DNA of 52,411 nucleotides, taken from assembly GCA_965368405.1 (NCBI GenBank), contig CBDUMS010000012.1, positions 1 through 52,411 of the forward strand, read 5' to 3'. Both the position numbers and the translations under genes were made by a program. The notes under the pieces were generated by a model. That model saw only the letters and a list, made by a program, of their open reading frames with translations, did not search any database and was not told the origin of the DNA. Origin of the DNA: S012-113 sp965368405. GTDB taxonomy: Bacteria > Bacteroidota > Bacteroidia > Cytophagales > Cyclobacteriaceae. This document shows positions 43,603 to 51,802 of the stretch, piece by piece (the stretch's first letter is position 1; every line of letters begins with the position of its first letter).

Positions 43603-44868
43603 ATGAAAAAGCGAGACTTCCTGAAGAATATGTCGTTAATGAGCGTTGGCCTGCCCCTTTCGCTTATTAACCTCGATAAAATGATTGCCCCATTTCAAGG
43701 AATATCACCGCAAGCGATTGCTGCAGACGAAGATTTCTGGACGATAATCCGACAAGGCTATAAGCTTAAAGACGAGTATATCAATCTCGAAAATGGTTAT
43801 TACTGTATTCTTCCCCAGGAAACTTTAGATCATTACATAAATCATATCCGTGAGGTAAATCTACAAGGCTCATACTATATGCGCACCGTGCAATGGGAAA
43901 ACAGGAAAAAAAGTGCGGCTATGCTGGCAGAAATGGCCGGTTGCTCCACCGAAGAGCTGGTAATTACCCGTAACACTACCGAATCACTAGATCTTGTAAT
44001 TGCTGGTATCGACTGGCAGGCAGGCGATGAAGCCGTAATGGCAGAACAGGATTACGGTGCCATGCTTAACCAATTCACTTTAATGGAATCGAGGCATGGT
44101 ATTACCGCAAAACGAGTTTCGCTGCCCAACCACCCCAAGGATGATGCGGAGATCGTCGATCTCTATGCTTCGGCTATTACCGCTAAGACCAGACTACTAA
44201 TGGTTTGTCATATAGTTAATATTACGGGGCAGTTACTACCGATTCGCAAGATTTGTGAAATGGCCCATGCCAAGGGAGTGGAAGTAATGGTAGATGGCGC
44301 ACATGCCTTTGCACAAATAGATTTTAATATAAATGACCTCGACTGCGATTATTACGGCACCAGTCTGCATAAATGGCTGAGTGTACCCTTAGGAGCTGGG
44401 TTCCTCTACGTGAAAAAGGGTAAGGCGTCGAATCTTACACCCTTATTTGCGGAATCACCCCGAGAGCCCGACGATATCTACCGATTAAATCATATTGGCA
44501 CCCATCCGGTGGCTACCGATCTGGCGATTATTAATGCCATCGATTATCTGAACAAGATAGGCATAGAAAGAAAAGAAGCACGACTAAAATACCTTCAAAA
44601 CTACTGGACTTCGCGGGTTCGTGATTTGCCTCGTGTAAATGTAAATACACCGAAGGAGATGGATCGCCATGGTGCGATTGGTAACATCGGTATCGATGGT
44701 ATTGAACCAAAAGAGTTATCTAAACGCTTTTTAGAAGAACACAAAATATGGACTGTGGCCATCAATCGTATTGGCGTAAAAGGATGCCGAATTACGCCCA
44801 ATATCTATACCACACCCACAGAGCTCGATGCCTTTATTGAGGCGATTAAGGTTTTAAGCGGTAACTAA
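43603..44868 (+). CDS. Exported class V aminotransferase-fold PLP enzyme
   Basis: 421 aa. The N-terminus KKRDFLKNMSLMSVGLPLSL resembles a twin-arginine signal in which the pair is Lys-Arg. The catalytic domain follows from ~45: NGYYCILPQE, NTTESLDLVIAGIDW, Asp231 in MVDGAHAFAQID and the PLP lysine Lys257 in GTSLHKWLSVPLGAGFLY. It resembles isopenicillin-N epimerase/cysteine desulfurase-like proteins of unknown reaction. It starts 33 bp after the LOV-phosphatase stop and may share its transcript. Tat export of a folded PLP protein is the natural reading. Confidence 0.85.
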   Translation: MKKRDFLKNMSLMSVGLPLSLINLDKMIAPFQGISPQAIAADEDFWTIIRQGYKLKDEYINLENGYYCILPQETLDHYINHIREVNLQGSYYMRTVQWENRKKSAAMLAEMAGCSTEELVITRNTTESLDLVIAGIDWQAGDEAVMAEQDYGAMLNQFTLMESRHGITAKRVSLPNHPKDDAEIVDLYASAITAKTRLLMVCHIVNITGQLLPIRKICEMAHAKGVEVMVDGAHAFAQIDFNINDLDCDYYGTSLHKWLSVPLGAGFLYVKKGKASNLTPLFAESPREPDDIYRLNHIGTHPVATDLAIINAIDYLNKIGIERKEARLKYLQNYWTSRVRDLPRVNVNTPKEMDRHGAIGNIGIDGIEPKELSKRFLEEHKIWTVAINRIGVKGCRITPNIYTTPTELDAFIEAIKVLSGN

Positions 44869-44888
44869 GACGGGAGCTCGAAGAAGGA

Positions 44889-44936
44889 AGACTAGAGGTA
44901 CCATAGAATTGCCAATGGCGATCTAGTCTCTTGTCT
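44889..44936. repeat. Imperfect inverted repeat in the gap before DUF5916 gene
   Basis: AGACTAG (44889-44895) and CTAGTCT (44923-44929) form a 7-bp dyad 27 bp apart. CTAGTCT is followed directly by the similar heptamer CTTGTCT (44930-44936) and then by a GC-rich stretch containing GGCGCC, unlike the surrounding AT-rich DNA. The role is unknown; possibly a terminator for the preceding gene or a degenerate intergenic repeat. Confidence 0.3.
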
Positions 44937-45028
44937 CCCCCAAAGGCGGGCAGGCGCCTCCAGCCCCCACCTTTATACAAATGGTAACCCCAATTCTTAG
45001 TGGTTTCAGTAAATTTGAAGCCATCGCT

Positions 45029-47245
45029 ATGAAACTAATTTTTAAGATCTGCGCCCTCTTTTTGGGCTTACTTTACCTAGCTAATTCTGGCTATGCGCAA
45101 TCTGATGCCGGGTTAAAGGAAATTACCGCCCATTCGCTTGACGGGGTTAAATTGGTGCTCGATGGCAAGGTGGATGAAGAATTTTGGCTATCAAAACCTG
45201 CCAGCGGCGATTTTAAAATGACGGTGCCTATCGAAGGTGGTGATCCTTCTCAGAAAACGGAACTCCGCATTGCCTTCGACGAGGAAAATCTCTATATCGC
45301 AGCTATCTTGTTCGACACTGAACCTTCAGGCATAAAAGCTTTTAAGAAAAAACGTGACGAGGGTTTGAATACGGACGACCGGTTTATGTTCATCTTAGAC
45401 ACCTTTAATGACAAGCGACGCGGCTACTTCTTTGAGACAAACCCTAATGCGCTTCGTGGCGACGGCTTGCTTTCTGGAAACGGTGGCAGAGTGAATAAGG
45501 ATTGGGATGGTATCTGGAAAGCATGGACGGAGATCGGTGATTTTGGCTGGTCTGTTGAAATCAAAATTCCGTTTCGATCGCTTAATTTCGATCCTAAGAA
45601 CGATTCATGGGGCATTAACTTTCAACGCACCATTCGCCGTAATAGCGAAGAACTATTATGGACTGGGTACATGCGGAACCAGGGCTTAACCCGACCTCAA
45701 AATGCGGGCGTTATGCGGGGTCTTAAAGATCCTTCACAAGGGCTGGGGCTAGAGGTTGTTCCCTATGGTTTGGTATCGACAAGCGAGGCAAGAAACGAAG
45801 ATACCGAACAGTTAGAAACCAATAATAATGCGGAATTCGGTTTTGACATTAACTATAATATTACCTCAAGCCTTAAAGCCTCAATTACTTATAATACCGA
45901 TTTCGCCCAGACCGAGGTCGATGACCGGCAGATAAATCTTACCCGTTTCTCACTTCGATTTCCGGAAAAAAGAGATTTTTTCCTGGAGGGGTCATCAACA
46001 CTTCAATTTGCCCCCAGAAGTAATGTAGATCCCTATTTTAGCCGAAGAATTGGTCTAAGTGGTGGCGTACCGGCACCGATTACCTTGGGAGGAAGGCTGT
46101 TTGGCAATGTTGGCAACAGCAATATTTATTTACTCCAGGTTCGTACCGCCGCCACCGCAGAACAAAAAGTAGAAGACTTCACCGTAGGTCGTTATCGGCT
46201 CGATTTCGGCAAGGAAAGCTCCGTTGGCGTAATCTACACGCGACGCGATACCCATGGCGATGATCTAATTGACTCACTACAAGCACGCCATACCCTCGGG
46301 GTAGATTTAAGTCTGGCCACCTCTAAATTATTTGGCGACAAGGTCTTCCAGTTTAGTGCCTATGTAGTAGGCCATAACGAAGCCTCGCCCTTTAATGATT
46401 CCACAACAACCTGGGATAGAACCTCACGCGGCTTGCGGATCAATTTCCCCAACCAACCCTGGAGTGCTTGGGCTTCGTACCGTGAATTTGGTAGTAGCTA
46501 TGATCCGGCGGTAGGCTTTAATAATAGAAACGGTTATCGGAGGTTTCAACCCGCCGTTCGTTATGAGCCGCTGTTTGAAAAAAGTGATGTGCTACGCTCT
46601 ATTGAGTGGGGTATCTTTTATGAATATCTGGCCTCGCTGGATAATAAGCTATTAACCGAAAACTTGAGATTTACACTTGGGCAGGTGCGATTTGAGTCGG
46701 GCGAAAGGATTGAGCTTCAAACCTCACGGAATTTTGAGTTTTTAGATGAGGAATTTGACATTTTACGCGATGGCACAGTAATCATTCAACCGGGAGAGTA
46801 TTCGAATTGGCGTTATGAGATTAGGGCAAGTACCGCTTCCTTTAGAAAGGTATCTCTTGAGGTCGGGTATGATGCAGGAGGGTTTTGGACAGGGACACTT
46901 AATAGATATTCGTTCGAGTTTCAATTTCGACCCTTTCCAGGCATTAATTTAGGCGCGGAATACCGATTAAGTAAGGTTTCTGCGGAAGGTAGTGGTTTCG
47001 ACACCAACCTTTTTCGTATCGACCTTGGGGTTGACTTCACCCCAGATTTGTCGTTCTCTACCAATGTACAGTACGACGACGTAAGTAGACTTTTAGGTAC
47101 GAATACACGATTCCGTTGGATTATCACACCGGGCAGCGATATCTTTCTCGTGTACAACCATAACTGGGTAAATGATCCGTTGCAGTCCTGGTACACTACC
47201 CAAAGTGGCTTAGCGCTTAAGGCAGTGTATACACACCGCTTTTAG
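45029..47245 (+). CDS. DUF5916 outer-membrane protein with CBM9-like N-terminal domain
   Basis: 738 aa from the ATG at 45029, which gives a signal peptide ending SGYAQ; an earlier in-frame ATG at 44981 would bury it. Residues ~30-220 are a CBM9-like beta-sandwich (LDGKVDEEFWLSKPASG; RIAFDEENLYIAAILFD; WSVEIKIPFRSLNFD). Residues ~230-738 are a DUF5916 beta-barrel with alternating strands (FSLRFPEKRDFFLEGSSTL is the family hallmark) that ends in a C-terminal Phe (VYTHRF). Found across Bacteroidota; substrate or cargo unknown. Confidence 0.9.
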   Translation: MKLIFKICALFLGLLYLANSGYAQSDAGLKEITAHSLDGVKLVLDGKVDEEFWLSKPASGDFKMTVPIEGGDPSQKTELRIAFDEENLYIAAILFDTEPSGIKAFKKKRDEGLNTDDRFMFILDTFNDKRRGYFFETNPNALRGDGLLSGNGGRVNKDWDGIWKAWTEIGDFGWSVEIKIPFRSLNFDPKNDSWGINFQRTIRRNSEELLWTGYMRNQGLTRPQNAGVMRGLKDPSQGLGLEVVPYGLVSTSEARNEDTEQLETNNNAEFGFDINYNITSSLKASITYNTDFAQTEVDDRQINLTRFSLRFPEKRDFFLEGSSTLQFAPRSNVDPYFSRRIGLSGGVPAPITLGGRLFGNVGNSNIYLLQVRTAATAEQKVEDFTVGRYRLDFGKESSVGVIYTRRDTHGDDLIDSLQARHTLGVDLSLATSKLFGDKVFQFSAYVVGHNEASPFNDSTTTWDRTSRGLRINFPNQPWSAWASYREFGSSYDPAVGFNNRNGYRRFQPAVRYEPLFEKSDVLRSIEWGIFYEYLASLDNKLLTENLRFTLGQVRFESGERIELQTSRNFEFLDEEFDILRDGTVIIQPGEYSNWRYEIRASTASFRKVSLEVGYDAGGFWTGTLNRYSFEFQFRPFPGINLGAEYRLSKVSAEGSGFDTNLFRIDLGVDFTPDLSFSTNVQYDDVSRLLGTNTRFRWIITPGSDIFLVYNHNWVNDPLQSWYTTQSGLALKAVYTHRF

Positions 47246-47377
47246 CTAAACCTTAGACTGGTGTTAATAGCATGAAGAGTACTTAGATTGACGTGTTTGA
47301 TGCATAGTCATTCAGGGAAGGCGACCACCAATTGTTTTTTATTTATATTGTGTGGGGCATTAGAGAAAACCGAACGA

Positions 47378-47920
47378 ATGAAAAGAACACTAGAAGAACA
47401 ACGAATTGAATTTTCCAATCAGAAATTCCTTGCTACGCCTTTAGCCGGATTAATAGTTTGGACTATTATCGGAATTGTCGGCATTTTTTTCTCCGATTTT
47501 GTAGCAGTCTGGTCTATTTTTATTGGAACTGGAAGCATTGTATACTTAGGACTATTTCTCTCAAAGTTTACCGGTGAAAATTTTCTAGATAAGAGTAAAC
47601 CGAAAAATGAATTCGATACACTTTTCCTATTTACCGCCGCACAAGCCATTATTGTCTATTCAATTGCTATCCCATTCTTCCTTGTAGACTATTCTTCACT
47701 TCCCATGGCTGTTGGGATTCTAACTGGGTTAATGTGGTTACCATTTTCTTGGATTATAAAACATTGGGTTGGAATTTTTCACACCATGAGTAGAACCATT
47801 TTAGTATTAACACTTTGGTATCTCTTGCCCGAATATAGATTTATAGCCATTCCATTTGGAATCGTTTTGATTTATATTATCACCATTATAATCTTAAATA
47901 ATAGAAAGAAAGCTGAGTAA
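47378..47920 (+). CDS. DUF7010-like membrane protein
   Basis: 180 aa from the ATG at 47378; the longer frame starts at a TTG and adds a non-membrane Cys-rich stretch. The N-terminal block LEEQRIEFSNQKFLATPLAG followed by six hydrophobic segments is the pattern I associate with DUF7010 proteins. The C-terminus is basic (NNRKKAE). No functional information. It uses more AT-rich codons than the neighbouring DUF5916 and hydrolase genes. Confidence 0.65.
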   Translation: MKRTLEEQRIEFSNQKFLATPLAGLIVWTIIGIVGIFFSDFVAVWSIFIGTGSIVYLGLFLSKFTGENFLDKSKPKNEFDTLFLFTAAQAIIVYSIAIPFFLVDYSSLPMAVGILTGLMWLPFSWIIKHWVGIFHTMSRTILVLTLWYLLPEYRFIAIPFGIVLIYIITIIILNNRKKAE

Positions 47921-48087
47921 ACACTACCTTTTGGAAAGCTAGACACGGTCACTCCCAAATCAGAGCCCCATGCCTTCGCATAGCTTGCAGCGCCATAATA
48001 GCTAGAATAAGACGCGGTCGGCAAAGCGTATGCCTTCCCAGCTGTGAAAATAAAATTGTATCTTAAAAAATTAATAATAGGCTGCAA
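47872..48087 (-). pseudogene. Possible relic of a Tyr/Ser/Gly-rich secreted repeat protein
   Basis: A 71-codon minus-strand frame in the gap after the DUF7010-like gene encodes AGKAYALPTASYSSYYGAAS and then AKAWGSDLGVTVSSF, whose composition resembles extracellular Bacteroidota repeat proteins. The DNA contains two degenerate copies about 60-63 bp apart (AGCTAGA at 47937 and 48000; ATGCCTTC at 47970 and 48030). The frame's C-terminal end overlaps the DUF7010-like gene and has no plausible promoter, so a functional gene is unlikely. Confidence 0.25.
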
Positions 48088-48116
48088 GCCTTGATATAAG
48101 ATACCGCATAGAAATC

Positions 48117-48968
48117 ATGATTGAACTTAAAACAATAAGTATTGGTGAGCTCGAGTTCGATTGCCGGGTGGCTGGCAAGAAATCAAACGACTTAGTAGTC
48201 CTATTGCATGGCTTTCCCGAATCATCCTTTATGTGGACCAAACTAATGACCCATCTGGCAACACAGGGATTCTACTGCGTTGCTCCCGATTTACGCGGCT
48301 ATAGCAAGGGTGCCTGTCCGAAAGGAGTTAAGCACTATACCATTGATCAACTGAGCGACGATATCCTAAATATTGCGGCAGCCCTGGAGTTTGAGAAATT
48401 TCACCTGATCGGCCATGATTGGGGAGCAGCAATAGGATGGAATATCGTTTATCATAATCCCGAAAATATCCTGAGCTGGACGGCCATGTCGGTACCGCAT
48501 AACCGTGCCTTTGGCAAAGCCTTGCGCATAGATCCTGTCCAAAAGAAGAAAAGCCGCTATATTGGGTTCTTCCTTATTCCCTGGTTACCAGAATTAATCC
48601 TACGCCAGAACGATTTTAAACGCTTTCGCAGACTATGGCGACGTAGTCCAACAGAAGAAGTGGACCATTACTTATCGATTTTTAGACGCAAAGGCTCTCT
48701 TACTGCGGCTCTTAATTATTACCGCGCCAACCTGCGCAAGAAGAAGCTGCCAAAACTTGGTGAGATAGCTACCCCTACCTTATTTATCTGGGGTAATAGA
48801 GATCTTGCCGTTGGAACCGTAGCAGCCGAAGGAAATGCAAAATATATGACTGGCGACTACCAATTTATTGCCGTAGATGGTGGTCATTGGCTGGTGCAAT
48901 CTAATTACGCAGAAGTTGAAGCAGCTGCATCCTTGCATCTTAATAAATATAAATCGATTAGTAAATAG
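48117..48968 (+). CDS. Alpha/beta hydrolase (epoxide hydrolase/dehalogenase-like)
   Basis: 283 aa. Oxyanion segment HGFPESSFMW (~31-40) and nucleophile elbow GHDWGAA with Asp101, which places it with epoxide hydrolases, haloalkane and fluoroacetate dehalogenases rather than Ser esterases. The acid lies in FIWGNRDLAVG and the catalytic His in VDGGHWLVQ. The cap domain (~125-210) is unusually basic (RQNDFKRFRRLWRR). The next gene starts 4 bp after its stop, so the two are coupled. Substrate unknown. Confidence 0.9.
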   Translation: MIELKTISIGELEFDCRVAGKKSNDLVVLLHGFPESSFMWTKLMTHLATQGFYCVAPDLRGYSKGACPKGVKHYTIDQLSDDILNIAAALEFEKFHLIGHDWGAAIGWNIVYHNPENILSWTAMSVPHNRAFGKALRIDPVQKKKSRYIGFFLIPWLPELILRQNDFKRFRRLWRRSPTEEVDHYLSIFRRKGSLTAALNYYRANLRKKKLPKLGEIATPTLFIWGNRDLAVGTVAAEGNAKYMTGDYQFIAVDGGHWLVQSNYAEVEAAASLHLNKYKSISK

Positions 48969-48972
48969 GATA

Positions 48973-49746
48973 ATGAACAACAAACTAATCCTCATCACCG
49001 GTGGCTCCAGCGGCATCGGCAAGGCGGCAGCCAAGGAATTGCATAAGCAAGGTGCCCGCATCATCCTGCAAGCCCGTAACCGCGACAAACTGAAAGCAGC
49101 TGCTACAGAAATAGACTCGTCAAGCAAAGGAGTTAGCTATTATTCCACCGATCTAACCAATGAGCAAGCAGTAGCAGCCACTGCCAATGAGATTATTGCT
49201 AACGAAGGGCTACCCGATGTGGTTATCAATAGCGCCGGAGCTGGTGAATGGCTGACATTGAATGAGGCTAGCTCATCACACTTTAAGGAAACGATGGACT
49301 CTCCCTATATCGCCACTGCACTCACCTGCAAAGTGTTCTACGACAAAATGCAGGAGCGTGGCACTGGCCATTTCATCATCATTAACTCAGCCGCTGCTTA
49401 TTTTTCATTTCCCGGGGCTACCGGCTATACCCCTACGCGTTGGGCTCTACTTGGCTTTGGTAAATCCTTGCAAGCCGATCTGTTTAAAACTAATTTCACC
49501 GTCTCCAATATTGTATTGGGTAAAGTCGATTCACCCTATTTCACCAATAACCCGATTAGCGCCGAGCGTATTCCAAAGGTTGCTACCTTGCTCAACCCTA
49601 CCCTAAGCGAAACCGCTGCGGGGCGTATAATCGCCAATAATGTGCGATCGAAAAGAGCCACCGTTATCAAACCCGCCACCATGGCATTCTTTGTCTTCCT
49701 CAACCGACTGTTCCCTTGCGTGTTCAGATGGTTGATGAGGCTGTAG
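48973..49746 (+). CDS. SDR-family oxidoreductase with Lys-to-Arg active-site variant
   Basis: 257 aa from the ATG at 48973, 4 bp after the hydrolase stop. Glycine motif TGGSSGIG (9-16), NSAG (86-89), Ser139 and Tyr152 are present, but the lysine of YxxxK is Arg156 (YTPTRWALLGFG). The hydrophobic basic C-terminal tail (FVFLNRLFPCVFRWLMRL) suggests membrane association, as in ketodihydrosphingosine-reductase-like SDRs. A sphingolipid role is possible in Bacteroidota but unsupported by neighbours. Confidence 0.82.
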   Translation: MNNKLILITGGSSGIGKAAAKELHKQGARIILQARNRDKLKAAATEIDSSSKGVSYYSTDLTNEQAVAATANEIIANEGLPDVVINSAGAGEWLTLNEASSSHFKETMDSPYIATALTCKVFYDKMQERGTGHFIIINSAAAYFSFPGATGYTPTRWALLGFGKSLQADLFKTNFTVSNIVLGKVDSPYFTNNPISAERIPKVATLLNPTLSETAAGRIIANNVRSKRATVIKPATMAFFVFLNRLFPCVFRWLMRL

Positions 49747-49749
49747 CTT

Positions 49750-49798
49750 AGGTTCTAAGCTCTGGGTATTGGGTACTAGGTTCTGGGTGCTGGGTTTT
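49750..49798. repeat. Seven tandem degenerate heptamers
   Basis: Seven consecutive 7-mers of consensus RGGTNYT (for example GGGTACT and AGGTTCT) fill the start of the gap right after the SDR stop, ending just before TCGAACCCAAAG. The period is seven throughout with 1-3 substitutions per unit. It is non-coding and G/T-biased on the plus strand. Confidence 0.75.
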
Positions 49799-49861
49799 CG
49801 AACCCAAAGTCAAGGTTCTCATCGAGTAACCAAGCTCATAAACAAAACGTTATAAACACTA

Positions 49862-50800
49862 ATGTCTTATAAACTAGGATTTTTTCTCATCAATGGGCTC
49901 GTTATAGCCACCCTATTCCCCATGGCCTGTTCCTCCAACGAGGGTGAACTTGTGGAACCAGCCTACCCTCGCTATGGTCCAGAAAAGGAGGTAATCATTG
50001 ATGACCTAAGCTTTGATGCCATGGAACCCTTTATTTCTCCTGATGGCACCACCCTCTTTTTTAATAATTTAAACGATGGCATAAGTACCAAACTCTATTA
50101 CGCTACACGAGTTAGTGATACACGATTTACCTATGTCGGTGAACTCAACGGAACCAATCAAACTACTATTCCATATTTAGATGCTGTCGCGGATCTCGAT
50201 ATCGAGGGTAATTTTTACTGGACTTCAAGTAGAAATTATCCAACTGAGTTAAACAACCTCCATCATGGCAGCTATAGCAATGGCGAAGTCACTGATATTG
50301 GCAGAGTAGAAGGTGATTTTAATATGAATACACCGGGATGGCTCATTATGGATCATGGAATTAGCCTAGACGGCCAATTCTTATACTTTAATAATGCCCG
50401 ATTTGATAATACCAGCTGCGTTGGCCCATGTGAAACGACCTTAGGAATCGCTCAGAAAAATGGCTCCAAAAGCTTTACCACCCTAGCCAATTCCGAGAGC
50501 ATCCTAGCCAATATTAACGACACCAATTATATTTATTATGCACCCTGTATCAGTAGCGATAATCTGGAATTGTATTATACCCGCTATCTAAAAGGCATAA
50601 TTGAACCGACTACCGAACTTGAAATTTGTGTCGCAGTGAGAAATACGACAGACGATATTTTTAGCCTACCCAAGGTACTTTTTGCTGCACCGGTACCCAG
50701 TTTAGTTGAAGCACCAACGCTTACGGTTGACAAAAGTATCATGTACTACCACCGTAAAACTGCCGGCAGTCATAAAATCTTTATGCGCGAAAGGCAGTAG
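49862..50800 (+). CDS. Lipoprotein with PD40/TolB-like beta-propeller repeats
   Basis: 312 aa. Lipobox LFPMAC (Cys23) followed by SSNEGE. Repeated blades: FDAMEPFISPDGTTLFFNN, LDAVADLDIEGNFYWTSSRN, GISLDGQFLYFNN and APCISSDNLELYYTR, each with the D-G/S pattern of WD40-like PD40 repeats, as in OmpA/TolB-associated lipoproteins. A Cys pair in SCVGPCETT could form a disulfide. No catalytic domain. Function unknown, probably surface or periplasmic binding. Confidence 0.8.
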   Translation: MSYKLGFFLINGLVIATLFPMACSSNEGELVEPAYPRYGPEKEVIIDDLSFDAMEPFISPDGTTLFFNNLNDGISTKLYYATRVSDTRFTYVGELNGTNQTTIPYLDAVADLDIEGNFYWTSSRNYPTELNNLHHGSYSNGEVTDIGRVEGDFNMNTPGWLIMDHGISLDGQFLYFNNARFDNTSCVGPCETTLGIAQKNGSKSFTTLANSESILANINDTNYIYYAPCISSDNLELYYTRYLKGIIEPTTELEICVAVRNTTDDIFSLPKVLFAAPVPSLVEAPTLTVDKSIMYYHRKTAGSHKIFMRERQ

Positions 50801-50877
50801 ACCTCAGAAAGCACATCGTTTTAGATACATAAACATGACCTATGCGCCATTTCCCCATATAAGAGCGCATTGTTCGC

Positions 50878-51792
50878 CTATGCCATAAGCACCTCACTCA
50901 TCTTCTCCATTGCCACTAACCGCGACCAGGAATCATCGGTATGCTCCTGGATATCCCTTAAAATCTCCTCGTTCCCTGCCTTGAATAAGTGCTTAAACCT
51001 CCCTTGTAATTTCATGCAATCCGTAACGGGATGATCACCCTCTGGAACATAGTTGATCTTATAATTCATATGCTCTATCTCAAATAGCGGATACATTTTT
51101 GTTTCAACGGCCAATCTTCCAATGGAGATTGACAGCGCTGGGTCGGTTTTATGCCCCGGTGGACATGGCCCATCTATCATAAGCAGTCTGAATCCATGAG
51201 TATCTCTGGCGCGCACCATTTTGGCCCGCATATCTTCCATAAATGCTAATGAAGCCGTAGCGGCATAAGGGATATTATGAGCGCCCACTATTCCCATCAA
51301 GTCTTTGGGCCATGATTTCTTATATCCTATACCGGGATTAGTCGTGGTAACTGCGCCGTAAGGGGTAGCGGTACTGGTTTGAATGCCTGTATTCATATAA
51401 GCACCGTTATTATTTACAATATAAAGAATATTCTCACCGCGTGAAGCCGCCCCCGACATCGATTGAAACCCGATATCAAACGTGCCACCATCTCCGGCTA
51501 AAACAACCACCGGAACATGGGTTTTTCCCTGGCGGTCTAATGACGCCCTAACACCGGTTGCCGTTGCTGGCGCGGCCGCAAAAACCGTATGCACCACACT
51601 GCCTTTTAGTTCGTTCATGGGGTATGGCCCGGCGATAATAGCAAAGCAGGATGCCGGAACTATATAAACCGTTTCCTCACCCATAATACTGGCCAGATGA
51701 CGAACCAATAGTGACCAGCCGCAGCCGCGACAGCTTAATGCTCCCGAATGAACTTTTTCATCTTTTATTACGAAATCATTTAACGGTTCCAT
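50878..51792 (-). CDS. 2-oxoacid:ferredoxin oxidoreductase, beta (TPP) subunit
   Basis: 304 aa. The [4Fe-4S] ligands include Cys21 and Cys24 in LSCRGCGW, a Cys in PASC and a later one in DGPCPPGHKT. The thiamine diphosphate motif runs GDGGTFDIGFQSMSGAASRG to NNNGAYMNTG. It catalyses CoA-dependent oxidative decarboxylation of pyruvate or a branched-chain 2-oxoacid with ferredoxin. The start is the ATG at 51790-51792; an earlier in-frame TTG overlaps the preceding gene. 10 bp after the alpha-subunit stop. Confidence 0.92.
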   Translation of the reverse strand: MEPLNDFVIKDEKVHSGALSCRGCGWSLLVRHLASIMGEETVYIVPASCFAIIAGPYPMNELKGSVVHTVFAAAPATATGVRASLDRQGKTHVPVVVLAGDGGTFDIGFQSMSGAASRGENILYIVNNNGAYMNTGIQTSTATPYGAVTTTNPGIGYKKSWPKDLMGIVGAHNIPYAATASLAFMEDMRAKMVRARDTHGFRLLMIDGPCPPGHKTDPALSISIGRLAVETKMYPLFEIEHMNYKINYVPEGDHPVTDCMKLQGRFKHLFKAGNEEILRDIQEHTDDSWSRLVAMEKMSEVLMA

Positions 51793-51802
51793 CTTTATCG
51801 TT

